Shown one piece after another: positions 15,838 through 24,801 of a DNA stretch of 64,000 bases. Positions within the stretch are counted from its first letter, which is position 1, and the number at the start of each line of letters is the position of its first letter. Origin of the DNA: Sphingobium yanoikuyae (GTDB taxonomy: Bacteria; Pseudomonadota; Alphaproteobacteria; Sphingomonadales; Sphingomonadaceae); the NCBI RefSeq assembly GCF_013001025.1, contig NZ_CP053021.1:806001-870000 (forward strand), in the 5' to 3' direction. The notes beneath the pieces were generated by a model. That model saw only the letters and a list, made by a program, of their open reading frames with translations. It was not told the origin of the DNA and searched no databases. Both the position numbers and the translations under genes were made by a program.

Positions 15838-15979
15838 CTCCCTGCTTGCGGGGAGGGGGACCGCGCCCGGAGGGCGTAGCCCTCATGACTATCAAGCCGA
15901 ATTGGGAAAGGGCGCGCCAACTGGCACGCCCCCTCCACCACCGCCGTTGGCGGTGGTCCCCCTCCCCGTGCCGGGGAGG
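15838..15979. repeat. Composite intergenic palindrome
   Basis: Contains ACCACCGCC/GGCGGTGGT with a 3-base loop (about 15937-15957) and CCTCCCC/GGGGAGG (15961-15979), preceded by CCTCCC/GGGAGG near 15840. It lies between the convergent phaZ and DUF2157-like genes and belongs to the dispersed family noted elsewhere in the window. Confidence 0.65.
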
Positions 15980-15981
15980 AA

Positions 15982-17037
15982 TTAGGCGGCTGCGCGATTG
16001 AGATAGGGCAGGCGGCTGGCGAGCGCCGGCGGCAGGCCGGTGACGATCGCGGCACGGGCGCGGTGCCAGAAGGCCGAGAGCAGCAGCAGCGTGCCGCCGA
16101 TCACCAGCGCGGTGAGCGCGGCGGACAGTTCGACCGCGCCGACCTTCTGGAACAGGCTGTAGAGTGCATAGAGGACATAGGCGAGGCTGGAGACCAGCAG
16201 GGCGCGGCGGTCGATCGCCAGCGCCACCAGGCCGAAGGCGAGATAGAGCAGGATCACCAGGAAGGCCTGTCCCGCATCGACCAGCCCATGGGTGATGCCC
16301 AGCAACTGGAACAGCGAATGGGCGATCATCGGTGCGGCGGTCAGGTGCAGCCAGAAGGCGACGTCGGAGCGGCGGCTGGTGCGGCCCGGATCGCTCATGT
16401 CCCAGCGCATGGCGAGGGTGAAGATGGCGAGGCCGGCGATCAGAAGCAGGATGAAGGGCAGGGTGTGGCTGAACGGGATCAGCCACATGGCAAGGCCGCC
16501 AACGATCGCGGCCGCGCCGGCAGCACCGGCGGCGACGGTGATCGGCACCATGAAGCGGCGCCAGTGGAACCAGGCGGCGATGGCGGCGCTGAGGCCGGCG
16601 AGCGAGGCGACCAGGCCCGCGCCGTCATTCTGCGCGTCGGGGATCATCGGTCCGATCAGCAGCGCTGCGGTGAAGGCGATGCCGCCGACAAAGGCGAGCA
16701 GCAGCAGGATCGAAGGCAGCGCCATGCGCAGGCGTCGCGTGAAATATTCAGCGAGGCCCCAGGCGGTGCCGGCGACGAACAGGCCGGACACGAAGGAGGG
16801 CTGGTGCGGGGTGGTGATGCCGAGGTGAACCTCGTTTCCGAGTCCCGCGACCGCGACCAGCAGGATCACCGAGGCGATGGCGACGAAAATATCGTTGAAG
16901 CCGGTCAGCAGGCGAAAATGTTCCTCGTCCACCGAACTGGCGCGCAGCCCGGCGACATGGTCGCGCAGCGCCTGGGCGCTGGCGGGCGTCAGCGCGCCGG
17001 CCGCTACGGCATCTTGCAGATCGCTCTCGCTATACAT
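15982..17037 (-). CDS. DUF2157-like multispanning membrane protein
   Basis: 351 residues. A soluble N-terminal segment (MYSESDLQDAVAAGALTPASAQALRDHV) resembles the DUF2157 lead, followed by about nine to ten transmembrane helices. A conserved-looking HFRLLTGFNDIFVAIASVILL begins the first helix. There is no catalytic motif or transporter signature that I know. Inner membrane; function unknown. Monocistronic and divergent from the nitronate monooxygenase-like gene with about 140 bases between. Confidence 0.65.
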   Translation of the reverse strand: MYSESDLQDAVAAGALTPASAQALRDHVAGLRASSVDEEHFRLLTGFNDIFVAIASVILLVAVAGLGNEVHLGITTPHQPSFVSGLFVAGTAWGLAEYFTRRLRMALPSILLLLAFVGGIAFTAALLIGPMIPDAQNDGAGLVASLAGLSAAIAAWFHWRRFMVPITVAAGAAGAAAIVGGLAMWLIPFSHTLPFILLLIAGLAIFTLAMRWDMSDPGRTSRRSDVAFWLHLTAAPMIAHSLFQLLGITHGLVDAGQAFLVILLYLAFGLVALAIDRRALLVSSLAYVLYALYSLFQKVGAVELSAALTALVIGGTLLLLSAFWHRARAAIVTGLPPALASRLPYLNRAAA

Positions 17038-17175
17038 TCTGGGGCACTCCTTGTCGGGCCTGGATCGAGATCATAGCATTGCTGTATTGCTTGAGCAATA
17101 CGGTTGATTTTGGCCTTTTTCCGGGCGCGGAGCGATGATAGCGCGGTTCGAACAGATAAAGGAGAGACCCCGATC

Positions 17176-18105
17176 ATGACCCTGCCGGCTTCGCTTCAAG
17201 GCCGTTTGTCCCTGCCGCTGATCGGGTCGCCGATGTTCATCATCTCGCAGCCGGAACTGGTGATCGCCCAGTGTCGGGCCGGCATCGTCGGTGCCTTTCC
17301 ATCGCTCAATGCGCGCCCCTCCGGCACGTTCGAGGCCTGGTTGCAGCAACTGGGGGCGGAACTGACCGATCAGGACGCGCCCTTTGCCGTCAATCTGATC
17401 GTCCATCGCACCAATGCGCGGCTGGAAGAGGATCTGGCGCTGTGCGTCAAATATAAGGTGCCGATCGTCATCACCTCGCTGGGCGCGCAGGAGAAGGTGA
17501 ATGAGGCGATCCACAGCTATGGCGGCATCGTGCTGCACGACGTCATCAACAATGTCTTTGCCAGGAAGGCGATCGAAAAGGGCGCCGATGGCCTGATCGC
17601 GGTGGCGGCGGGGGCGGGCGGTCATGCCGGCACGCTGTCGCCCTTTGCCCTGGTCCAGGAAATCCGCGAATGGTTCGACGGGCCGCTGGCGCTGTCGGGC
17701 GCGATCGCGACCGGCCGGTCGATCGCGGCGGCGCGGATGATGGGCGCGGACCTTGGCTATATGGGGTCGCCCTTCATCGCCACGACCGAGGCGAATGCGC
17801 TCGACGCCTACAAGGACATGATCGTCGACAGCGCATCGGCCGACATCGTCTATTCCGACGTCTTCACCGGGGTGCTGGGCAATTATCTGCGCCCCAGCAT
17901 CGTCGCGTCGGGGCTGGACCCGGACAAGTTGCCCAAGGCGGCCGACATGGATTTCGCCAGCCTGGCCGGCGACAAGAAGGCGTGGCGCGACGTGTGGGGC
18001 GCGGGGCAGGGCATCGGCGCGATCAAGGCGGTGCAGCCGGCGGGCGCCTTCATCGCCCAGCTGAAGGTGGAATATCAGGCGGCGGTTTCAGGCTTCATTG
18101 CCTGA
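17176..18105 (+). CDS. Nitronate monooxygenase-family FMN enzyme
   Basis: 309 residues with the TIM-barrel fold of the NMO / 2-nitropropane dioxygenase family. These flavoenzymes oxidise alkyl nitronates; several relatives do other FMN reactions. Marks are LIGSPMFIISQPELVIAQCRAGIVGAFPSL, VNLIVHRTNAR, the FMN phosphate loop AAGAGGHAGT, the active-site AGGHAG-type His, and LSGAIATGRSIAAARMMGADLGYMG. ATG 17176 follows GGAGAG by 9 bases. True substrate unknown. Followed by a long perfect palindrome. Confidence 0.85.
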   Translation: MTLPASLQGRLSLPLIGSPMFIISQPELVIAQCRAGIVGAFPSLNARPSGTFEAWLQQLGAELTDQDAPFAVNLIVHRTNARLEEDLALCVKYKVPIVITSLGAQEKVNEAIHSYGGIVLHDVINNVFARKAIEKGADGLIAVAAGAGGHAGTLSPFALVQEIREWFDGPLALSGAIATGRSIAAARMMGADLGYMGSPFIATTEANALDAYKDMIVDSASADIVYSDVFTGVLGNYLRPSIVASGLDPDKLPKAADMDFASLAGDKKAWRDVWGAGQGIGAIKAVQPAGAFIAQLKVEYQAAVSGFIA

Positions 18106-18139
18106 GGGCTTGTCTGGGCATGCGCTTCCGGCGCATCCG

Positions 18140-18244
18140 CACCAGCCCGCACCCCCACCCGACCGCCCAGACATGGTATCCTGATGGGCGGTCGGGCGGG
18201 GGTGCGGGCTGGTGCCGCATCGAAAATGCGCTCTTGCGCATTTT
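18140..18244. repeat. 30-bp-arm palindrome plus terminator-like hairpin
   Basis: Arms of 30 bases (18140-18169 and 18185-18214) pair at 29 of 30 positions around a 15-base loop. A second hairpin AAAATGCGC/GCGCATTTT (18223-18244, loop TCTT) has A and T tracts on both sides, so it can terminate in both directions. It lies between two convergent genes. Confidence 0.8.
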
Positions 18245-18268
18245 CCAAACAGGCCCTGAGGACGCGCC

Positions 18269-19153
18269 TCATTCCGCCAGGAAGACGCGCAGTTCCTTGA
18301 TGAACATCTCGAACTGGTCGTGATGCAGCCAGTGGCCGGCATGGGGAAATTCCACCAGCCGGGCCTGCTGGAAATGGGCGATACGGCCATCCTTGACTGG
18401 ATTTGACGCCCAACTGTCGAGGCCAAGGCACAGCAGCGTCGGGCAGGTGATGCGGCGCCAGAAGTCGGGCAGATTTTCGTCTGTGCCGGCCTGGGGGGCG
18501 GCGCCGTGCAGATAGGGATCGAACTTCCAGCTATAGCTGCCATCCTCGTTGCGGTTCACGCCGTGAAGGGTGAGGTGCAGCGCCTGTTCGACCGACAGAT
18601 GGTCGTTGCGTTCGCGCATGCGGGCGACCGCCGCCTCGATCGTGGCATAGTGGCGCGGCGAGCGGCGGGCATTGGTGCGGCGGGTGTCGATCCAGCCCTT
18701 CCATGTCTCTTCGGTACTGCGTTTGGCCTGTTCGGCGATGCGGTCGGGCGACAGGCCCAGTCCCTCGATCGCGACCACGCGCGCGACGCTGTCGGGGTAG
18801 AGGCCGGTATAGCGCAGGCTGATCGATCCGCCCAGCGAATGGCCGACGATGGTGACCGGCCGGCGATCGAGCAACTCGACCAGCTGGGCCAGGTCATAGA
18901 CATAATTGGCCATCATGTAGGATCCGTCCGACGACCAGCCGCTGTCGCCATGGCCGCGCAGGTCGGGGCAGATGACATGATAGTCGCGGGCGAGCGCGCG
19001 CGCAGTCCAGTCCCAGCTGCGTGCATGGTCGAAACCGCCATGGACCAGGATCAGCGGCGGCGCCGACGGATTGCCCCAGTCGAGATAGTGAAGCCGCGTC
19101 CGCAGGGATGTGAAGAAATGCGATGTCGGCGTCGGCTGTGTGGCTTTGTTCAT
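18269..19153 (-). CDS. Alpha/beta-fold hydrolase
   Basis: 294 residues. Oxyanion loop LVHGGFDHARSWDW, DLRGHGDS, the nucleophile elbow GHSLGGS, and the C-terminal HAGHWLHHDQ give a complete Ser-His-Asp hydrolase of the epoxide hydrolase/haloalkane-dehalogenase-like branch, with a helical cap (about residues 135-215). No signal peptide. Substrate cannot be told. A long gap with no clear promoter precedes it, and the gene upstream on the same strand is a histidine kinase. Confidence 0.85.
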   Translation of the reverse strand: MNKATQPTPTSHFFTSLRTRLHYLDWGNPSAPPLILVHGGFDHARSWDWTARALARDYHVICPDLRGHGDSGWSSDGSYMMANYVYDLAQLVELLDRRPVTIVGHSLGGSISLRYTGLYPDSVARVVAIEGLGLSPDRIAEQAKRSTEETWKGWIDTRRTNARRSPRHYATIEAAVARMRERNDHLSVEQALHLTLHGVNRNEDGSYSWKFDPYLHGAAPQAGTDENLPDFWRRITCPTLLCLGLDSWASNPVKDGRIAHFQQARLVEFPHAGHWLHHDQFEMFIKELRVFLAE

Positions 19154-19273
19154 GCGATCCTGTGGAGTTGCTGGCGGTCAGGATGCAATCGCCATCGGCC
19201 ATGCGCATGACGATGGCAAGACATAAGGCCAAGAAAATATGTGAAATTCTGTCACATATTGTCGGGGATGACT

Positions 19274-21250
19274 TCAGGGATGGCTGTCCGTGCCGATGGG
19301 AACCAGTCGGCGGAGAGCGCTGTCGTGGCGGATGCGATGCACCATCATCGCCAGTTCCGCCTGACGGAAAGGCTTGTCGAGGCGCAGGCGACGGCTGGCA
19401 TCGGCGGGCAGTTCGGCATAGCCGGTGATGATGAGTACGGGCAGGTCGGGATAGGCCTGCTCGATCGCGTCGGCCAGTTGCGCGCCGGTCATGCCGGGCA
19501 TGGCATGATCGGTCACGACCAGGTCGATGCGCCCCTGCTCCAGCATGTGCAGCGCTTCCCGTCCCGATCCGGCCTGGAACACGGTATGGCCCATCGTTTC
19601 GAGCATACCGGCGGTATTGGTGAGCACCAGTTCGTCGTCGTCGACCGCCAGGATGACCAGCGGTTCGGTTTCCAGCTCGTCCGGTTCGCACGGGACGGCC
19701 GTCCGCTCGTTGCTGGCGTCGGTCAGGGCGACGGGTAGCCAGATGGACACACTGGTCTCCTTGCCGGGCTGGCTGGCGATGGTCATCGCGCCACCGCATT
19801 GCTGGGTGAAGCCGTGGATCATCGACAGGCCAAGGCCAGTGCCCTTGCCGACCCCCTTGGTGGTGAAGAAGGGTTCGCGGGCGCGGGCCAGCGTCGCCTC
19901 GTCCATGCCTTCGCCTTCGTCAGTGACCGTAAGGCGGATGAAGCTGCCCGCTGCGAGATCGGGCTGGTCGCCCAGCGCCAGGGTGATCTCGCTGCCCTCG
20001 ATCAACAGGCGACCCCCGTCGGGCATGGCGTCGCGCGCATTGACCGCCAGATTGATCAGCGCCAGTTCCAGTTGGGCCGGGTCGGCATGGGCCGGGCGCA
20101 GCGACAGCGGGAAGCGTGTCTCGATCGCGACGCTGCTGCCGATGGTGGTCTTGAGCAGATCGGCCATGCCATGGATCAGGCCGATGCAGTCGACCTGTTC
20201 CAGCTTGAGTTCCTGCTTGCGGGCAAAGGCGAGCATCCGCTGGGTCAGGGTGGCGCCGCGATCGGCGGCGGTCATGGCATTGTCGAGATAGCGGCTGATA
20301 TCGGCGCCGGCCGCAAGACGCTGCCGCGCGAGATCGAGGCTGCCGACGATCACGGCCAGAAGATTGTTGAAATCATGGGCGACACCGCCGGTCAGCTTGC
20401 CGATGGCGTCCATCTTCTGGCTCTGGAAGATCGCCTCGCGCGCCTGTTCCAGCGCCTGGGCCGCCTGGCGCCGCTCGGTGAGGTCGCGGGTGATCTTGGC
20501 AAAGCCCAGCAGTTCGCCGGCCGGATCGCGGATCGGATCGATCACGACGCTGGCCCAGAAACGGGTGCCATCCTTGCGGATGCGCCAGCCCTCCGCCTCG
20601 AACCGGCCTTCGCGCTGGGCGGTGTCGAGCGCACGGGATGGGAGGCCGGCCATGCGGTCTTCCTCCGAATAGAAGCGAGCGAAATTCTGGCCCATAATCT
20701 CTTCGGCGCTATAGCCCTTGAACCGTTCGGCACCGCTGTTCCAGCTGGTGATCGTGCCGACCGGATCGATCATGTAGATGGCATAGTCGGTGACGCTCTG
20801 CACCAGCAGGCGGAAGCGTTCCTCGCTGCGGCGCAGTTCCTCCTGCGCGGCGCGGCGTTCGGTCAGGTCGCGGGTCACCTTGGCAAAGCCGAGCAGATGG
20901 CCGGCGGGATCGCGGATCGGATCGATCACCACATTGGCCCAGAAGCGGGTGCCATCCTTGCGCAGGCGCCAGCCTTCCGCCTCGAACCGCCCTTCGACCT
21001 CGGCGGTGCGCAGGACGGCAGCGGGCACATGGGCGGCGCGGTCCTCCTCCGTATAGAAAGCGGAGAAATGCTGGCCGATAATCTCGTCGGCGCTATACCC
21101 CTTGATGCGCTGCGCCCCGCTATTCCAGCTGACGACGAAGCCGGCCGGATCGAGCATGAAGATCGCATAGTCGGTGACGCTCTGGACCAGCAATTCGAAC
21201 CGGTTGACCGGCTGGCCTGTCTCTGTCGTCCCCATTTCCGCCCCTGACAT
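19274..21250 (-). CDS. Hybrid histidine kinase with two near-identical PAS domains
   Basis: 658 residues: PAS1 (18-135), PAS2 (146-262), HisKA with the phospho-acceptor in GGVAHDFNNLL (His292), HATPase (LALINLAVNARDAMP, DEGEGMD, GKGTGLGLSMIHG) and a receiver (531-640; acidic DDDE, phospho-Asp581 in VVTDHAMPGM, Lys in LDKPF). No transmembrane segment, so a cytosolic sensor. The two PAS domains share long identical runs such as RFEAEGW and VIDPIRDPAG at protein and DNA level, indicating a recent duplication. PAS ligand unknown. ATG 21250 is chosen because PAS begins soon after. No separate regulator gene is adjacent; the phosphorelay partner is elsewhere. Confidence 0.9.
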   Translation of the reverse strand: MSGAEMGTTETGQPVNRFELLVQSVTDYAIFMLDPAGFVVSWNSGAQRIKGYSADEIIGQHFSAFYTEEDRAAHVPAAVLRTAEVEGRFEAEGWRLRKDGTRFWANVVIDPIRDPAGHLLGFAKVTRDLTERRAAQEELRRSEERFRLLVQSVTDYAIYMIDPVGTITSWNSGAERFKGYSAEEIMGQNFARFYSEEDRMAGLPSRALDTAQREGRFEAEGWRIRKDGTRFWASVVIDPIRDPAGELLGFAKITRDLTERRQAAQALEQAREAIFQSQKMDAIGKLTGGVAHDFNNLLAVIVGSLDLARQRLAAGADISRYLDNAMTAADRGATLTQRMLAFARKQELKLEQVDCIGLIHGMADLLKTTIGSSVAIETRFPLSLRPAHADPAQLELALINLAVNARDAMPDGGRLLIEGSEITLALGDQPDLAAGSFIRLTVTDEGEGMDEATLARAREPFFTTKGVGKGTGLGLSMIHGFTQQCGGAMTIASQPGKETSVSIWLPVALTDASNERTAVPCEPDELETEPLVILAVDDDELVLTNTAGMLETMGHTVFQAGSGREALHMLEQGRIDLVVTDHAMPGMTGAQLADAIEQAYPDLPVLIITGYAELPADASRRLRLDKPFRQAELAMMVHRIRHDSALRRLVPIGTDSHP

Positions 21251-21382
21251 TTTCGATCCTGTATCTTTGCCTATGGCAAACGCGGCACGATGCAATCTGT
21301 TCCGCCATATGGGACGGGATCGCAACGGCTTGACTTCATGGGGCAGGCCCCGCACGACGCTGCTTCAATCAGAGAGGATCAC

Positions 21383-22309
21383 ATGGCAAGCGACGCGACT
21401 ATCACCGTCATCGGCGAGGCAATGCTGGAACTGAGCCGGGGCAGCGGCGATGGCTGGAACCTGCGCTATGGTGGCGATGTCATCAACACCGCGATCCACC
21501 TGGCGCGGGCCGGTGACAAGGTGCGCTTTGCCAGCGCGATCGGCGCCGATCCGATGAGCGAGGATCTGCGCAAGGCTTGGGAAGCCGAGGGCGTCGATAC
21601 CGGCCTGCTGATCGGCACGCCCGGCAGGACCACCGGCCTCTATGCGATCGAGACGGACGAGACCGGCGAGCGCAGCTTCCATTATTGGCGGGGCGAGGCG
21701 GCGGCGCGGGCGATGTTCGACCTGCCCGAAAGCGGCGCGATGATTGATGCCGCCGCCCAGTCGGACCTGCTCTATTTTTCGCTCATCACCCTGGCGATCC
21801 TGCCCGATGCCGGCCGCGAGGCGCTGCTGGAGCTGTGCGAACGGGTGAAGGCACGGGGCGGCCGGATCGCATTCGACGGCAATTATCGACCGCGCCTGTG
21901 GAGCGACGCTGCGACTGCGCGGGCCTGGCGCGACCGGGCGGTCGCTTTGTGCGACATCGGGTTGCCGACCCTGGCGGATGAAGTCGAAATGGGCGAGGCG
22001 GATGATGCCGCCGACGCCGCAGCGCGCTGGGGCGCGGGTGAGGGCCGCGAGATCGTGGTCAAGCTGGGCGCCGAAGGCTGTCTGGTCGGTGGCGTGCTGG
22101 TGCCGCCGCCGGCGCGGGTTGATGTCGTGGATTCGAGCGGTGCCGGCGATGCCTTTAACGGCGGCTATCTGCATGCGCGGCTGGCCGGCGCGGAGCCGGC
22201 AGAGGCGGCATTGGCCGGACATCGTCTGGCCGGGTGGAATATCGGTCGGCGCGGCGCGATTCCGGCGCGCGACGCCGACGCGCCCTATGGCCAGAAGGTG
22301 CCGGCCTGA
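21383..22309 (+). CDS. kdgK: 2-keto-3-deoxygluconate kinase (PfkB family)
   Basis: A 308-residue PfkB-family sugar kinase most like KdgK, which phosphorylates 2-dehydro-3-deoxy-D-gluconate to KDPG. Marks are ITVIGEAMLELS, the YGGDVINTAIHLARAG substrate loop, GRTTGLYAIETDETGERSFHYWR, and the anion-hole/catalytic DSSGAGDAFNGGY. ATG 21383 follows AGAGAGGA. KDG is the product of the KduI-KduD steps encoded about 20 kb away. This gene therefore completes the uronate route to KDPG, but its upstream region lacks the ACCGGT operator seen in that locus. A TetR gene follows at 58 bases. Confidence 0.85.
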   Translation: MASDATITVIGEAMLELSRGSGDGWNLRYGGDVINTAIHLARAGDKVRFASAIGADPMSEDLRKAWEAEGVDTGLLIGTPGRTTGLYAIETDETGERSFHYWRGEAAARAMFDLPESGAMIDAAAQSDLLYFSLITLAILPDAGREALLELCERVKARGGRIAFDGNYRPRLWSDAATARAWRDRAVALCDIGLPTLADEVEMGEADDAADAAARWGAGEGREIVVKLGAEGCLVGGVLVPPPARVDVVDSSGAGDAFNGGYLHARLAGAEPAEAALAGHRLAGWNIGRRGAIPARDADAPYGQKVPA

Positions 22310-22367
22310 GCCGGGAGCGATCGCACGGGACGTGGCCTGCCGTCCGGCCCTGTGCTAGCGCGCTGAC

Positions 22368-22961
22368 ATGACGATCGGGGATGCCGCATCGGCGGGCGGG
22401 CGCGACGAAGGATCGGGCCGCCGCCGCCAGATATTGGAAATTGCCGCGCAACTGTTTGCGCGCAAGGGCTATCGCGGCACGTCGATGCGCGACATTGGCG
22501 AGCAGGCCGGGGTGCTGGGCGGATCGCTCTACCACCATATCAAGTCGAAGGACGCGCTGTTCGTCGAACTGCATAATGGCGCGCTGGATGCGGCCGAGGC
22601 ACGGATCGCGGCGGCGGTGGCGACACAGGCCGATCCCTGGGCGCGGCTGGAGGCGGCGTGCGCCAGCCTGCTGGATATCCAGTTGGCGGCGGATTCGCTG
22701 ACCATGCCGATGATGAATGATTTTCGCGCGGTGCCGGACCCGGTGCGCGACCAGCTTGTCGCGCGCCGCGACCGGTTCGAGCAATTGTTCCGGGATCTGG
22801 TGGCGGCGCTGCCGCTGCCGGCCGACATCGACCGTTCGCTCTATCGCACGTTGCTGCTCAGCCAGCTCAATTCGGCGGCCGACTGGTATCGCGATGGCCG
22901 GCTGACGCGGGCGCAGATCGCCGCGCAGATCGTCGCCATTTTTCGCCACGATCGGTTATAG
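22368..22961 (+). CDS. TetR-family transcriptional regulator
   Basis: 197 residues. N-terminal HTH (RRQILEIAAQLFARKGYRGTSMRDIGEQAGVLGGSLYHHIKSKDALF, residues about 20-65), then a ligand-binding helical domain like the fatty-acid/acyl-CoA-responsive branch. It sits in the same direction before an acyl-CoA dehydrogenase, which it may control. In this family ligands are often acyl-CoAs. The ligand and operator cannot be read from the sequence. Confidence 0.85.
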   Translation: MTIGDAASAGGRDEGSGRRRQILEIAAQLFARKGYRGTSMRDIGEQAGVLGGSLYHHIKSKDALFVELHNGALDAAEARIAAAVATQADPWARLEAACASLLDIQLAADSLTMPMMNDFRAVPDPVRDQLVARRDRFEQLFRDLVAALPLPADIDRSLYRTLLLSQLNSAADWYRDGRLTRAQIAAQIVAIFRHDRL

Positions 22962-23064
22962 TCAGGGCATCAGCGGCGCGCGTCCCAGCGGCAAGGATGC
23001 CGTGTGCGTTTGACTGTAACAGATGTTTGGTATAGCTGATCCGCAGCAAATTTGGAGAGGTTCG

Positions 23065-24801
23065 ATGTACAGCTATGTTCCGCCGATCGACGATTATCGC
23101 TTCCTGCTGAGCGAGGTGCTGGGCTTCGACCAGGCGATGGCGGAGCTGAACAAGGATGTCGACGCCGACCTGGCCGTGACCGTGCTGGACGAGGCCGGGC
23201 GCATGTGCGCCGAGCGCCTGGCGCCGCTCAACCGCGAAGGCGACGAGCATGGCAGCCAGTTGATCGATGGCGCGGTGCGGACGCCGCCCGGCTTTGCCCA
23301 GGCCTATCGCGACTTTGCCGATGCCGGCTGGGCGGCGCTGTCGGCCGATCCCGACCATGGCGGGCAGGGGCTGCCCTTCATCCTGCAACTGTGGCTGGAC
23401 GAGATGCTGTCGGCCGCGAACCTGTCTTTCGGCCTTTTTCCCGGCCTGACCCGTGGCGCGTGCGAGGCGATCGCCGCCCATGCCAGCGAGGAACTGAAGG
23501 CGACCTATTTGTCGCGCATGGTGAGCGGCGAATGGACCGGCGCGATGGCGCTGACCGAAAGCAGTGCGGGCACCGACCTTGCCCTGCTGAAGACCAAGGC
23601 CGAGCCGCAGGACGATGGCCGCTATGCGGTGACCGGCACGAAGATCTTCATCTCGTCGGGCGACCATGATTTTGGCGGCAATATCGTCCATCTGGTGCTG
23701 GCGCGCCTGCCCGACGCACCGGCCGGGGTGAAGGGGATAAGCCTGTTCCTGGTGCCCAAATTCCTGCCCGGCGCGGACGGTGCCTTCGATCAGCGCAACA
23801 GCATGTCGGTCGGCGCGCTGGAAAAGAAGATGGGCATCCATGCCCAGCCGACCTGCGTCATGAATTATGACGGCGCGACCGGCTGGCTGGTGGGTGAGGC
23901 GCATCGCGGCCTGGCCGCCATGTTCACGATGATGAATGCCGAGAGGCTGATGGTCGGCATCCAGGGGCTTGGCATTGCCGGCGCTGCCTATCAGCAGGCG
24001 GCGGGCTATGCCAAGGAACGGTTACAGGGCCGCAGCGCCGACAATGCGCGCGCGCCGGTGGCCATCATCGAACATGCCGATGTCCGCCGGATGCTGCTCA
24101 ATATCCGCAGTTTCGTGGAGGCCGGGCGCGCGCTGGCGGGCTGGACCGCGCTGCAGCATGACCGGTCGCAGCACCACGCCGACGCCGGCGAGCGCGCCAA
24201 GGCCGATGCGCTGGTCGCGCTGCTGACGCCGGTGGTGAAGGCGTCCTTCACCGATTTCGGGTTCGAAAGCGCGGTGCAGGCGCAACAGGTCTTTGGCGGC
24301 CATGGCTACATCCGCGAATGGGGCATGGAACAATATGTGCGCGATGCGCGCATCGCCCAGATCTATGAAGGCACCAATGGCGTGCAGGCGGCGGACCTGG
24401 TCGGGCGCAAGCTGCCGATGGCGGGCGGCGCGGTGGTCGAAGGCTATTTTGCCCTGATCGCGGCCGATGTGGAAGCGGCCGGTGGGAGCGTGATCGCACG
24501 CAGCACCTGCACGGCGCTCGACGCGCTGCGCACGGCGACGGCGGCCCTGCAGGGCGCGGACACGGATGCAGCCGGCGCGGCGGCGGTCGATTATCTGCGC
24601 CTGTTCGCGCTGGTGTCGATGGGCTGGATGTGGACCCGCATGGCGCAGGCGGCCGCGCAGGGCGACAGCCCGCTGCATCAGGCGAAGCTGAAGCTGGCCG
24701 ACTATTTCGCGCTGCGCGTCCTGCCGCAGGCGCAGGGCCTGGCCGCCACGATCGCCGCCGGTGAAGCATCGATCATGGCGCTGGAGATCGACGCCTTCTA
24801 A
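23065..24801 (+). CDS. Acyl-CoA dehydrogenase (FadE12/AidB-like large type)
   Basis: A 578-residue FAD acyl-CoA dehydrogenase of the long alphaproteobacterial type with a C-terminal extension (DUF-type ACAD C-domain, about residues 470-575). N-terminal MYSYVPPIDDYRFLLSEVLGFD is typical. The core includes GAMALTESSAGTDL, GTKIFISSGDHD, KKMGIHAQPTCVMNYDGA, MNAERLMVGIQGLG and QQVFGGHGYIREWGMEQYVRDARIAQIYEGTNGVQA. It catalyses the first step of beta-oxidation; chain length unknown. ATG 23065 with GGAGAGG upstream. The 3' end overlaps the convergent usp gene by 4 bases. Confidence 0.9.
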   Translation: MYSYVPPIDDYRFLLSEVLGFDQAMAELNKDVDADLAVTVLDEAGRMCAERLAPLNREGDEHGSQLIDGAVRTPPGFAQAYRDFADAGWAALSADPDHGGQGLPFILQLWLDEMLSAANLSFGLFPGLTRGACEAIAAHASEELKATYLSRMVSGEWTGAMALTESSAGTDLALLKTKAEPQDDGRYAVTGTKIFISSGDHDFGGNIVHLVLARLPDAPAGVKGISLFLVPKFLPGADGAFDQRNSMSVGALEKKMGIHAQPTCVMNYDGATGWLVGEAHRGLAAMFTMMNAERLMVGIQGLGIAGAAYQQAAGYAKERLQGRSADNARAPVAIIEHADVRRMLLNIRSFVEAGRALAGWTALQHDRSQHHADAGERAKADALVALLTPVVKASFTDFGFESAVQAQQVFGGHGYIREWGMEQYVRDARIAQIYEGTNGVQAADLVGRKLPMAGGAVVEGYFALIAADVEAAGGSVIARSTCTALDALRTATAALQGADTDAAGAAAVDYLRLFALVSMGWMWTRMAQAAAQGDSPLHQAKLKLADYFALRVLPQAQGLAATIAAGEASIMALEIDAF

